From Fasciola hepatica (lineage: Eukaryota; Platyhelminthes; Trematoda; Plagiorchiida; Fasciolidae), in the NCBI GenBank assembly GCA_948099385.1, contig CANUEZ040000183.1:4650001-4714000 (forward strand): 64,000 nt of DNA. Reading direction: 5' to 3'. The position numbers and the translations under genes were made by a program. Under the pieces are notes generated by a model. That model made no database searches. It was not told the origin of the DNA and worked only from the letters and a program-made list of their open reading frames with translations. Below are positions 44,701 to 56,111 of the stretch, piece by piece. How positions within the stretch are numbered: the first letter of the stretch is position 1; every line of letters starts with the position of its first letter.

Positions 44701-46137
44701 GTTGGGACGGCATAACGCGTGGTTCGAACTGGAAATGAAGTGATTCTGCATTATTCCGTAGTAACCTCCCACATTGGTGGAATAGCCAGTAGTGGATTGA
44801 ACTGGTAGTCAACCGTTGATGTCGATGTGAGGGTGATGGCTGATTCGTCCTCAACACGAAGCCTGTTTTTCCTAGAAGAACGCCATTGCAGTGAGTCAGC
44901 GGATACGTAAGCAGAGCCTGTCCAGCGTCGAGGTATAGGCTTCAAACAATGGGACCACGGGCGACGGTAAAGCGGAACTATGGCGTGGACCGATGAATTT
45001 TGTCAAGCGGCGTTTAGTTTCAACGCCAAACAACTGGAAGGCTCGGTCGTCCACACTAGTCCGGTCAATATGTTTTGTGCAACGATTGAGTGCAAGGAAC
45101 AACACCCCACACAGTGTTTTACGCCAATAAAACGGGATGATTCGAAGGCAGAAAAGTATTTTTACTAAATCTAGTAGAACGGATAGAAACAGTTTGGTTC
45201 GACAAGCATTGCTGACCGAACGAAGCACGCCACGGAAGTAGCTGTTAGCTTGATGACAACACCATCACAAACCGGTATTGGGGGAATAAACCCCGGATCG
45301 AGAGGAGAATTAGGACAAAGAAAACACGGACCATTTTTGACAGAGAGAGTGTGGTGGGGTACGCATACTGCTCACCGAATAAGTAGTTGATTGCGCAAAG
45401 CACGAGCATGGACAGTAATTGTGCCATAAGGGACGTGATTACGTCACACAGGCAGAACGGAGCAAGATGAAGGCATACAAACCACGTTACGGCATCCTTC
45501 GATCGGATTACGGCTGTCTTCAAGCGGACTGGATCGCCGAAATACAAATAAGCATTGTCGTTTCATTTGACTGATTTTGATGACTTCTGAATGAATGATT
45601 TCCAACAAACCACCGATCTACCAGACACGCCTTCTGGATTATGATAGCAGTAGTACTAGGGTACCAATCCGTTCATATGAATAAACGCTTTGGGACTCCA
45701 ATCAAATGATTAAGATATAATACAATACCTCACCTGCATCAATGGTGTACAATCAACATGAGCCAAGTATTCTTTCGGCCGGAGGGTCTTACTACATGTT
45801 TCGTAGGTCTTCTTCTTACTTTACCGTATGGTATTCTGTCGGAATCACATCTCGTTGTTGATTGCTCCAGTGCTCATAATCGAATTCTACCACAGATATC
45901 ACTTCCAAGTGGTATACGGCATACTCCACGGTAGTAGTTCTAGGAACATCAATCATTCTTAAATGACATCATTTGTGTACTTTACCCTCAGTTTACCCGG
46001 ACAATCAATTCTAAGTGCGTTAGTCTTCATTTATTTTTTCAACTGTTTTGCTCAACTCCCATTACTCGTCGTCTCCCCCAACCTAAATCAGGATGTGCAG
46101 GGAAGGTGCACCCGAAGCATTCGCGAGTCAAAGCGGA
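44701..46137. other. No recognised gene; one shared repeat
   Basis: Intronic to GLMP. Minus frames of 100-110 codons (44896-45228, 45245-45547) are unrecognised. A segment at 45350-45490 is similar to 50945-51090. Confidence 0.45.
45350..45490 (+). repeat. Repeat Z, copy 1 (possible LTR)
   Basis: AGTGTGGTGGGGTACGCATAC and GTGATTACGTCACACAGGC match a similarly spaced pair at 50945-51090. The TGTGGTGG opening is typical of some LTRs, but no element body is attached. Confidence 0.4.
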
Positions 46138-46310
46138 GTGGACGCCGAGTAGTATGGGAATTCCTCACCTCAGAAGTCGTAGGTTTGGACCCCGCCGCCA
46201 CCACTGTCTCCCGCCTCGTTACCGCACACTTGACCTGTGGGGACCTTACGTGGTTCTCAAGCACTCCAAGTCTCCGAGCCATGGTTTCCGGTTATAGCCA
46301 GTAGTGCACC
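46138..46310 (+). mobile_element. tRNA-derived SINE, copy 2
   Basis: GTGGACGCCGAGTAGTATGG (box A-like), CACCTCAGAAGTCGTAGG, then GGTTTGGACCCC (decayed box B) and the body motifs TTACCGCACACTTGACCTG and GGGACCTTACGTGGTTCT. The 3' tail is missing after the GTAGTGCA motif. Lies in the last GLMP intron. Confidence 0.7.
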
Positions 46311-46959
46311 CACGACATTCAAAAGATAAGAGGGAAACTATCTGCACTCAACATACGACGAAGAATAGCATTCAGTGTTCCTACTAAAAACGAGTACCGT
46401 ATCGTTTATCAATAGCCTCATACTCAGAAACCCCGAACCTCTTTGGTAAGAGGCCGGGTCTCACAACCACCCCTCCAAGGAAAGTCGAACTGGCTAACAG
46501 ATATTCAAGTTAAAGAAAGCCGTACTAATGTTCTCTATTCCTGAGGCAGGTGTGTCAATAACACCACATCCAGCTGAAGTATTGACCTCGAGGAGCCAAA
46601 GATACTCGACTGACACTCTGCGCGAGAAAGCAGGATGAGATAAAGGGCAAGCCACACCTACAAAATCCGTTCATCAAACCATTCGTCTTACCTGTGCGTC
46701 AAAAACACAAGGTAACATCAACGGCATGGTCTCAATTACAAATTCCGTCTCCAGTGTGTTCAACTAAACTGATTGGTGGTCTAGAAAGTGTGCCCCACAA
46801 TACTCCATGGCATCACTAAAGAGCTACTTTACCATACTCCGCAAAAGACGCAAACTGGTCGGTGAAATTTGTTCACTGATCATGACCCAACCTGAAGTAT
46901 AACCAAAATCGAACCATACACCCCAGAAATCCCACCACTCAGCCAATGTTTTCACGATA
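46311..46959. other. No recognised gene
   Basis: May hold the eroded downstream part of the minus-strand LINE fragment at 47.0 kb, but no motif remains. Confidence 0.4.
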
Positions 46960-47260
46960 CAATTCTATCAGCCCAGTTGAGGGTGGCATGAAAGTCCCGA
47001 AACGCACCAAATATCGGTCTTGGGAGATCCTGAAACAGCTATTGGAACGTGAAGACTTGATCAATGCACCTGCAACGGTCATAAACCCAGTCTGCTTTCC
47101 GGAAGACCAAAGACGCTAACAGCCTGAGTGCTACTGGGATTACGCTAATACTGCCTCCGTTGGCATAGTCGTTTTGATGACCTTTCCTGAAAACGGGGGT
47201 AACAATCGATTCGCTTGATGAATGGCCACTGGACTCGAAACCTTGAAGAACCAATCGGTA
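46960..47260 (-). mobile_element. LINE RT fragment
   Basis: Minus frame 47254-47039: SIVTPVFRKGHQNDYANGGS, ISVIPVALRLLASLVF and CIDQVFTFQ followed by a stop; then PRPIFGAFRDFHATLNWADR in the same frame. These match VIPVFKKGDRNDC-NHRGIS, GCIDQIFTL and RRPTI-VFLDLKAAFDSVDR of other copies. About 20 codons between LVF and RKADWV are deleted, and the motif A aspartate is retained (FRDF). Confidence 0.7.
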
Positions 47261-47879
47261 GGCTAGTCAAGAACAGACGAAGCGGATACAACGCAAACTC
47301 AATCACATGGAGGAGTATCATTCAACAGAATCGAAAACATAGTATGAACAAACCAGTAACCGATTACTTGACTAGAGGAACCAGTATTTTCTCAGTTACG
47401 ACCGACCCTTTAAATAAGGCCCCTTCTTCTGCAATGTGGGAAGCATCGAAGTACGATTCGCACAAGAACGTTCAGTCTCCTCCTTGCAAGATGCGACACT
47501 GATTGTTGCGGCCACACGAGACATACGCAAATTTCATGATGGTTTAAAAATAGAGCAAATACGAAACGCATTACTCAAGCCAGAATGCTGACTCTCCTGG
47601 CTGCCTTCAAATTCCGCACACTAGGGTCACAGAGCAACAGGCTACCTTAGCCAGCACTTACTTCTCCAATGGGCGCATGCTGTGTCTACGAATCCAGATG
47701 TACACACGCAATCAGATGATCAAGAACAAAGTGAACAATGATAACCGACGAAAGAAGCTCGATGCCTTATTGCCAACGCCACGCAAGACATTAGTTCAAG
47801 CAGACCCCAAAACGATGAGCTTCAGTCGACCTGTTCGATGCTCCCGAAATCGCAACTCCGTCCGACAATAGTGGGACAA
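47261..47879. other. No recognised gene
   Basis: Plus frames at 47215-47502 and 47677-47871 are unrecognised. They lie between a minus-strand LINE fragment and a plus-strand LINE copy. Confidence 0.4.
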
Positions 47880-48256
47880 GAAACTCAATCCCACGTCAAC
47901 TACGTAGGAATCTCGAAAATGAAAAGGTACCCAAGCAATGGTGTGAGTCGATATTCGTGCCGATTAATAAGATGGCAGGTCCTCCTGTGAAGAATACAGA
48001 GGACATAGCTTGATAAGTATCGCATCCAAACTCCTCCTCGGTATTATTCTCCGTTGATCATCCGAAACTCGCGAAACGTGCATGCGCGAGGCTCAAGTCA
48101 GTTTCGGACCAAGTCGACACTGCATCAACCTCATCTTCATCCTACGACAGATTTTAGGGTACAGACACACCTTCCGTAGGCCAAATATCACTGTCTTCAT
48201 CGACCAGATAGCTGTCTTCGATTCACTCAATTGCACGGTTATCTGGAGCTGCATCG

Positions 48257-48445
48257 CCATGGAAACCCAGTGGTCCACTGCCATCTGGCTCGCTACCACA
48301 ACTAACCTACTGGGACCTTATATTGCTCGCCACCTCAAGGCTCGGGGTCTGGTTACCGGTTGTCTCTAATAAAGCAACGAGCATTTATGGCTATGGGGTA
48401 TACCCTTACCACTGCATTCATGCGCAAGCATTTAATTAAAAAAAT
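48257..48445 (+). mobile_element. tRNA-derived SINE, copy 3, 5'-truncated
   Basis: Lacks the tRNA-like head. The body shares CCACTG, CTACTGGGACCTTAT, GGTCTGGTTACCGGTTGTC and TGGCTATGGGGTATACCCTT with other copies and ends TGCGCAAGCATTTAATTAAA. Inserted in LINE copy 5 RT directly after CTVIWSC, so it is younger than that LINE. Confidence 0.75.
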
Positions 48446-49140
48446 CCCATTGGAGGAGGTGCCCGAGAAATTAATCTATGTGATCCAACCATTGTATGTG
48501 AACAACCAAAGCCAAGTTTGGGCTTACGGTGATTTCTCACCCCAGCACACCACGGGAAGTCGTGTGTCATGACTATTCTTCTTTATCCGCTTCCTTTCAG
48601 ACCCTGTGAATGAAATGATTCCGAAAACAGTAAAATCCTCGAGTGAGAAAAGCTCTTTGCTTAGAACGTTTGACTCAGGATACGTGGATTATGTGCCACT
48701 AAGTGAAGACCTAGATAATTTGCAAGATTTTATGGCTGAACTGAGTAGCCTTGTAGCAATATTTGAAATAGTTCTCATGTTTTAAAAATATAAAATGCAA
48801 ATACACAACTGGGTAAGCCTTAGAATAAACACTTCCCTGGCAGCAAAAACCTGAGCTGAAGAAGATGAGCTTGGTTACCCGGATACCAGATGAAGTGTCA
48901 TCGCGTATATAGAACACGCGTTTGGCTTTTACCAATCTAAATCATCTGCGGCGTCGACGTGAAATCAATTTGTCGATCACAGGTCAAGGGCACACTATGG
49001 CACTTAGGTCCGTCCTTCTGTCATGGCCCTTACGAGAGGAAGATACGCAAAAATGTTGGTGTTTGGGCAACGATATCTTCGCAGCACTGCTCGAATAAGG
49101 TGGTAACCCCGGATCAAATATCAGCGTGTTCGGTACCACT

Positions 49141-49363
49141 CGTATTTTATTATATGCTTGCACCGTCAGGGATAACCGGTACCCAAACCCTGAGACCTGG
49201 AGTGGAGAATCCCATGTGGTCCCTATAGGTCAGATGTGGTAGCGATTTGGACGACAGTGGGGGGATTACTACTCACCACCAAAGTTACCGGTGATGGCGG
49301 GGATTTGAACCTCGGACCTAGGAGGTGATAATCAAATGCTCTAAACCACTCAACCACCACCTG
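49141..49363 (-). mobile_element. tRNA-derived SINE, copy 4
   Basis: On the minus strand: GGTGGTGGTTGAGTGGTTTA, then GAGGTTCAAATCCCCGCC (box B), ATCGCTACCACATCTGACC and an ATAATAAAATA tail. About 45 bases before the tail are deleted relative to the 62.8-kb copy. Sits inside the thumb of LINE copy 5, opposite in strand. Confidence 0.8.
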
Positions 49364-49906
49364 TGGTTGGATGATGTGCTACCCATGCCCACCGATAGAT
49401 CCCGTCGAGGTAGGTTGTTCTCCGAGTCACGCAGGGGCAAAGGGAGAAATCAAGGTGGTCGTTAGGTGACAATGTAAAAGGGGGTGAAGGCATGAACCAG
49501 TGAACTTGATAAAGTAAGATGTGTTGGGCCCGGAAGACCACAAGACTGGTTCACAGGATGATTGGAGATGAAAGTTGCCGTGGCTAGGTACTTTGCGCAG
49601 ATGCGTAACTGCGTCCGAGCTCTTTAATCATCTCCATTATTCCCACTTATAACGTTGATCCAGGTTTGTTTCCTCTTTACGTTTCTATACACTTTGGTTT
49701 CGGCTGGCTAAATCAGGTCCGGCTAACTGGCGAACCCAGTGATACCAGATCTAATCAACCGCAGAGTGATCGACAGTGGTGGGCTCCGAATCGGATTATT
49801 CAAGTTCATTAGGGGATGCTTTTCATTAATTGTCTATCGATGGTCCGATTCATACTGAGAAGCATAAAAGTAACAAAATATAACACGTAATGCAAAAACC
49901 GCTCAC

Positions 49907-50295
49907 CACACAATGTAACCCGAAGCTTTGTAGAATCCATCCTCCGTTGTGCCAAACGACACATTCTGCAAACGAATTCCCACCGGTGATGGAACAGTAC
50001 CCAGAAAGCGCTCGTAAAACGTTTCTCTTGACCGGATACTGTTAAACTGTTGATAAAACCGATTACCATAGAAGTAGAACGGGATAGTTTTTCGTAGGTA
50101 AGTTCGTTGCATTTTGGTTGTTACATTCCGGAACTGAGCGACCTTGGCATTTCGACTATTTTTGATGTTTCGAGCAGTCCCCGATGTGTAGGAAATGGGA
50201 CGTGTTTGAATGAACGCTGGTGGTTCCGGATTATTCTCTGGCACATGTGATTCGGTGTTGTTCACAACAATCTTCCCTAGATTGATGTTTACTGT
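49907..50295 (-). CDS. GLMP: GLMP homologue, penultimate exon (luminal domain)
   Basis: 389 nt: acceptor CTCCTTCCTAG before ACAGTA, donor TACATTGTGTG before GTGAGC. It starts in phase 0 and leaves two bases, matching the next exon. The 129 codons include TVNINLGKIVVNNTESHV, then PPAFIQTRPISYTSGTA, which aligns with SGFAQWRPVAYSQKPG of vertebrate GLMP, and end QNVSFGTTEDGFYKASGYIV, which aligns with [20 protein letters not shown]. Three N-glycosylation sequons (NNT, NVT, NVS) fit a heavily glycosylated lysosomal luminal domain. The middle (RTYLRKTIPFYFYGNRFYQQ) is longer and less conserved. Spliced partners are 5.8 kb upstream and 6.4 kb downstream. Confidence 0.85.
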
Positions 50296-52891
50296 CTAGG
50301 AAGGAGAATGACAGGACAAGGACCTGAGAGAGTTCGTCAATAGACCACGCATATGCATGAGAGCACAATGGAAGAGAGTAATTGTAGTGCCTCAACGGCC
50401 CACTTGCACTATCACGAAGATCGAGTGACCGTGATCCGGAGGCTTGAAAGCGACAACGACATAGAGTCTGGATACATTTGATAAACATTTGACACGTTAG
50501 AGAAGAGCAAGCCCCATAGGGTTCGGTTGTTTATATCTTTAGCCAGTGAACGTAAAGACACACACGTACGCACGAAGCGCAGATCATGCAATGTTTCTGC
50601 TCCAAAATGTGGCTTTGCTTGTACAGTTTCTAGGTCTATGAAGCCGAGGCGCTGGATCTTAGATATAAACTGAAACTGGATTTTCCAATATTTGTTTATC
50701 ATGTACACCGTCACTAGTCCCGGTGCAATGCGCTCCCCATGGTGAGGGCAGTATGTGATCTTGCCCTAGTCAGGTGTTTTCGATTCATTTTAAGCCCTAA
50801 ATGCACCGGTTGGCACTCCAGTCTCAGTCTGGAGAAACGTTAATCAGCAAGAGAACTGGTCGATGAGCCATCTAGTCATTCAGTTCATGTTTACGTATGA
50901 AAGAATCCGGTCCGAAAAATTTGATCGCCACCGGGATATTTATGGTACAAGTGTGGTGGAATACATATGCCACCCGACAGAAGCAACAAGCAGTTAGTTG
51001 TTGAAAGACAATGACGAATCACGGAGGGATAACCAACGTCACTACGTCACAGACCGAACGCGATGAGGCGAAGCAAAGAATAAAAACCACGTGGAGGCTT
51101 CCTCCCACTAAATAAGAACTGGTTAAAAGTGGACTGAATATTGTTGAGGCAAATGAAAAGTTTCGTTGGTTGAATGATTTCGTTGTTGGTCGAATGTTTA
51201 ACCCACACGTTTACTGGGTTGGACGTTAGTCCAAGATTCCTGATCTGTGCCAAAAAAATCGGATTTCCAGAGCAGTAACAGTTCGGTTCAATCAACTAAT
51301 AACGGTATTACTAGACCCTAGTTCCGGTTGCTAACCAGCCTGATCGTCAGTCCGAAAGGAAATAAACTGAAACAGTAATGAACAAATGAAAAGCTGCGGT
51401 AGGTAGAAATGAGAACACTGTAGTCAAAGAAAGAATTCAAATGTAAGTACGGCACCGACTGTGGCGTCCATCCTTGTGTAACTATTTAGCGAACCCTGAC
51501 CAGTTTACTTATCTCAATGGCAAAAATTTCTCTGCAAGTTAACTCCGGAGTGTTTCTGAGTGCCATTCTATGTCCATTGTTTTTCTCTCTTTATAATGGA
51601 AGATTTTGAATCCCCTCTGCTCCCATCTGGCTGTCATCATTACGGCACTCGTGCTTGCTCCAACAATTAAACCACTCAACAGATACCACGGGGTCTCATT
51701 CTGAACTACAGTATATTCCGTTGATCAAGAACCGTAGCACCGTAGGTTAGGTGCTTTGGAGGTTGGTAAACTGTGGTGAAAGTCTCTTATACTGTAGCAG
51801 AATGCTCCTAAAACTTTGACACAGGGTTCTTAAACTACGATGTCTCACTCTTAAACTAAGGAAAATATTGCAGAATACCGAATTTCAATCGAGAATCTTA
51901 CGTTGCAAAGAAGATATAGAGAAAAATGACAAAATGAACCCCGACAACAGTACGCGGAACCCAAACAAACGACCTGGTCAAATCCGCTTACAATCAGTTG
52001 CTACAGTCATTCTGTTTGAAAGCCTCGATAAACCCTCTCGCGTGATCTTTAATAGATACCAGGATATTAAAGCTTTTGCCAAAAAGACGATGAATTCAAA
52101 ACAGGACCGTTCTAGTGAATGCCATAGGTCTCTACCACATAAGCCCGACAAAAGATAGGATGTTGACCGGACATTGACTGTAAACATGTCGAGATCACAG
52201 GATTGATAACCCAGTCAAAGTGAACCTGAGGAAATCCGTGCTGACTGCCGTCCCGACTCACCACGTCCCACTGGTAAAATACTAAGTTTATAAAAGACAG
52301 GATGTCAACATTTCACCAACGTACATCGCAGTTTACATGAAATTTCTAGCATATAACACGGATCAAGGGAAAACATACGGCGATATTTGCAAGGAGACTA
52401 AGGAAAACTAAAAATGTATGGTACACCTTGAAATACTTTCATACCCGGATAATCGCAGGATACGTAAAACATACCTTGCCTTTGACCCATTTCAGTAGAG
52501 CAAGTGAAACAATATGGGCAGAACCGCTTTTGGCCATCAGTTTCGCGAGCTCTCAATTAACTACTGACGCACATTACATATCTTTACATTAAGTTTAAAC
52601 AACAGGCAACTGTACGCATACAAACGAACAGAAAGTCACTCGTGCTAAAACGCGCGACATTATTAAGACCAAAAAGGGAATGGGAGACAAATCAGGATGA
52701 GGTCACAGGTCACTACCACGGCAACACAAGTTGCGTAACAAATATTTTTTTGGATACACAGTTCAAGCTTTGTCCTGTGAATGATTAGTGTCTCCATGAC
52801 CTACTGCAAGTTTTTACTTCTTGATCTCGTGATGATCCTGAAAGCACTAGTCGGATCAACACAATGACCTGAATCCAACAGATGACGAGCC
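50296..52891. other. GLMP intron, no recognised gene
   Basis: Minus frames at 50412-50714 and 51047-51295 and plus 51868-52158 show no known domain. Repeat Z copy 2 (50945-51090) is the only shared segment seen. Confidence 0.45.
50945..51090 (+). repeat. Repeat Z, copy 2 (possible LTR)
   Basis: AAGTGTGGTGGAATACATATG, AACGTCACTACGTCACAGACC and AAAACCACGTGG correspond to copy 1 at 45350-45490. Similarity is partial, about 70% by eye. Confidence 0.4.
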
Positions 52892-53126
52892 CCTTTTTAT
52901 CACGAGTGCAGTGGAAGGGGTATATACCCCATAGCCACGCAGGCCCACTGCACTATCAGGTACAACCGGCAACCTGAATCACATAAGGTCCCAATAGGTC
53001 AAGTGTGGTAACGATCCGGACGATAGTGAAATGCTGTCTACCACCAAAGTAACCGGCGGTGGCGTGGATTCGAACCTCGGACCTCCGAGGTGGTAACCAA
53101 ACACTCCAACCCACTCGACTACCACT
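52892..53126 (-). mobile_element. tRNA-derived SINE, copy 5
   Basis: Full-length on the minus strand: GTGGTAGTCGAGTGGGTTGG, GAGGTTCGAATCCACGCC, TCGTTACCACACTTGACC, CACTGCACTCGTGATAAAAA. It lies directly 3' of the minus-strand PLE nuclease and probably inserted into it. Confidence 0.8.
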
Positions 53127-53129
53127 GCA

Positions 53130-53950
53130 CTAGATGGTGTTTTTCCGCCACAAAGAGTCAAACTGTTCGGGATATGTCCACACATTCTGGTAGAGACTGC
53201 GTTCTGTCCTTACCACGTACCTCATACCACAGGTACATTGAAACTGGTAAATACAATTAAAGATGGCATAAACCTCCAGTCTACCTAAATTAGTGCGACT
53301 GAGATAATGACGAGTTTCATGCACTGTCTTTAGTTTGGCTACGCAGGAAGTGCTTTCGACTTCGGTAGTGAGTCAGCGACTTATTCTAGTCAACACATTA
53401 TCAACTTTGAAAGGCAGATGGATGAATACATCTTTCTTTTTTGCTAATGGACATCTTGGTTTGGAATTTAGAGAGGAACTGTACTTGCGGATAAACGCCA
53501 TCGGATCGTCATTGTCCATCAGTGTATACGCTATTCTTTCTGTTTCAATCGACACAACTGTTGTAGTCGGTAAAAATGTTCTCATCGGATTCCTTTTGTA
53601 ACCCATGTGACAGAAGCTTCGAAAATGTAAGTATTGTCCTGTCCAAGTAGGCCTGTGGTAAATGGATATTTGCAGTTTACCCTTTGGTAACCGATTGAGA
53701 AGTAGATCTAGGAACGGTAATTTAGCACTGATTCCATATTCCACCGTAAATTTCATACTGCAGTGCAGCGAATCCAACTTTCCTAGCAATATGTCAGCAT
53801 CTGCTTTGCTCCTCCGAATAACCAACCCTTTGTCAACGTACCGGCGATATAATAAAACAGAATTCAACTCAGTCTGCAGTTCATTCTCTAGTGTTGACAT
53901 GAAAATATCCCCAAGGATCGGTCCAAGTGGGCCCCCCATCAGTTTCAGTT
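53130..53950 (-). mobile_element. PLE family II fragment (RT palm to GIY-YIG), inactive
   Basis: Minus frame 53939-53373 (188 codons) starts MGGPLGPILGDIFMSTLENE, then YRRYVDKGLVIRRSKADADI, LPFLDLLLNRLPKGKLQISI and FIRKYSSSLNSKP. The catalytic box YVDD is YVDK, so the second aspartate is lysine. After a break, 53324-53130 gives the nuclease start CIYQFQCTCGMRYVVRTERS, with YVGRT changed to YVVRT, and a stop soon after. A SINE cuts off the rest. Upstream of GGPLGP the fingers are deleted. Located in a GLMP intron in the same orientation as the gene. Confidence 0.85.
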
Positions 53951-54049
53951 AAAACAAACAACAGCCTCGCACTTCTGTGATCCGGTTTCTCTTTCTGCCT
54001 TCCAGCATCCTCCACGAAGGAACTATGCATTCATTCGTTAGGGAGAAAT

Positions 54050-54640
54050 ACGACTGATTCCGAGGTCTAAATGTGCAATGTGGTTACAGGAGCATGGTTA
54101 CTCTCCGTCGTACATTTTTACATGGATGAAACCGATGAAAACATATGGTACTCGCGGACACGAGGGCAATCAATGAAGGGCGAAACCGTGCATCAGGGCT
54201 ATCCCATCAAAGGTGCGGACCTGATCTTTGTTGCTCGCTGCTCTACGCTAGGTACGCTACGAAATGAACACTCACATTTTGACAGGTTTTTGGAACTTTT
54301 CTTTGAGAGTGGTAGCTGGACAATAAAAAAGTCAATGTATTCCTTTTCAACAATGTTTCATTTAATCCATGAACGGATGTGGCAATGTTGGCAACCGGTA
54401 ATGCTATTACATATCTTCCTCCCTATAGTCTATTCATCTAATCCAATCGGCGTGTTGAGTACTTTTAAAGGATCTATCACTTCTGCAAGAAAAAGGGGAT
54501 CTGATTCACAACGCTCCGGAAGATCAAGCCATCAAATAACACGGGTACGGGATAACGATGTAGTTATACAAACAAGCAATGGATCGGATTTCGCCCGCTT
54601 CATGTGCTGCACTCGATAGCCACAATTTCACTTTTACCGG
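54050..54640 (+). mobile_element. Tc1/mariner-type transposase remnant
   Basis: A 182-codon plus frame carries FYMDETDENIWYSRTRGQSM; the MDET aspartate (54125-54127) fits the first catalytic residue of an IS630/Tc1/mariner DDE transposase, and WYSRTRGQS--G matches the following conserved block. GADLIFVARCSTLG fits the next strand. The second motif lies in another frame (NNVSFNP then TDVAMLATGNAITYLPPYSL), where VDN is FNN. The third, NPIGVLSTFKGSI, has G where the catalytic E of NPIE belongs. Thus at least two frameshifts and two lost catalytic residues. No terminal inverted repeats were found. Cut-and-paste transposition is the family role. Confidence 0.6.
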
Positions 54641-56111
54641 ACCTCAGCGATCAGAACATCATGGCAACCAACAACCTGAGCTACGACGAACACAAATATT
54701 TTAAATCATTGAGATTCGTGAACCTGTATTCTTGTGTTGACTTAGGTAATATTTTAGTACCAAATCACCTGGGGCAGGGGGTCCTCTTGTAGTCTCTGAG
54801 TATCTACGTTAAGGACTCACACAAGGCAGCCAAGTCCCTAACTGCAAGCAGAAACTTACACTTGACGTGACCACATGTTGTATGGGTGTGTCGAAGAGGT
54901 TTGATTAGTGTCCTAGGTCGTAGTTGCTAGATAACTGGCAGTGGCAACTAAACGATCGTCAGGAGCAACTCAGTGATCGCCAACGGCTACCGAAAAACCG
55001 GAAAACGTTCAGTTCAGAATGATTCCCCTTAGTCCTCAGAAAAAGATGGAATTTTCGGAGCAAGTATAAGTGCTTAGATGATGACAGTCAAGACAACAAG
55101 GGAACTTTTGTTGCGGGATGCATAAGTAAACTCCCCGGTCCCCATAAGCCCACTGATTGCGAATGCGCTGATGACGCTGTCGAATGGAAATCTAAGTCCG
55201 ATTATTCTTCGAGGTTAGTATGAACTTTGTAACTGGTAGTCCGTGCTCAAAAGTATCAATGTGTCCTTCAATCTACACTGAAACTTGCATTATCAAAATG
55301 GCACCATTATCTTTCCCTCGATTTTATTGGTAGCCAATGTTTTCCTGGAGAATCTTTGGTACGCTAATTTAGAATCATTCTGACAAAAACTTCTTAGGCT
55401 AATCATTTTAAAACATCATGGTCCAAAGTTCAAAAACCTAACTTCCTATCGTTTGAACTCAAAATTTTGTAATTCAACCCTAAACTCCATGCCAGATGGT
55501 AGGTGAAATCATTCCGTGGAAGTCCCTTCAATTTGTAATCGCTTGCAATCTTACCCAGGAATCTCCCCTATTTTAAAGGAAAGAGATTTTGTTCTACCCA
55601 CCAAATCTCAGTATCAGCTTTCACGTTGTAGCAGTAGTAGTCATAACAGAAATGCCCTAGCTGATTTCGTCAATCAGGATTATTTTGATGCTAGCTGGCT
55701 GTTTATCCGGCACTGAACCCCGCCTTCATTTTACATTCTTCAAATGTGTCGCTTACACTTCCAACAGTTCGGAATTCAAAAGGTCTACCAAAGGAAGAGT
55801 TGGATGAACAGCTAAGTGCAGCGGTCAACGGCGAAGTTGAGTTCGAAATCTTTCTCCGTTCCCATGACTTCCACGTTTAAACTGATCTTTTTTTGCTCCT
55901 CAAGCATCTATTTGTTTTGCTCTGATCTAGCCGAACCTACAAGATACCAACCAAAACCAGATGACACAAGTGTGCGGTTATTGGTTGAAAGAGTTGAGCT
56001 GAACTAAGTTAAGATGCATACAACAAAAAGAAGCGGCGAAGATGCAAACAGGAGAATCCATCAAACAATAAAGTATTAAAATACAAAAGAGAAGAAGAAC
56101 AACAGAAATAC
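54641..56111. other. GLMP intron, no recognised gene
   Basis: Frames below 70 codons. The start (54655-54700) has weak similarity to 36360-36405 (shared ACCTGAGCTACGA and GAACA). Confidence 0.45.

Larger units (their letters stand above)
47880..49660 (+). mobile_element. RTE-type LINE, copy 5, carrying two SINE insertions
   Basis: Order: VPKQWCESIFVPINK (about 47932), HRGHSLISIASKLLLGIIL (about 48000), INLIFILRQILGYRHTFRRP and FIDQIAVFDSLNCTVIWSC (48120-48255), SINE (48257-48445), LEEVPEKLIYVIQPLYVNNQ and SQVWAYG (48448-48540), FDSGYVDYVPLSEDLDNLQD (about 48670), LRRRREINLSITGQG-like thumb (about 48945), second SINE (49141-49363), MPTDRSRRGRLFSESRRGKG (about 49387) and a final RNCVRAL. YADD has become YVDY and motif A is IDQIAVFDS. 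Many stops. The element lies in the last GLMP intron, antisense to it. Confidence 0.8.
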
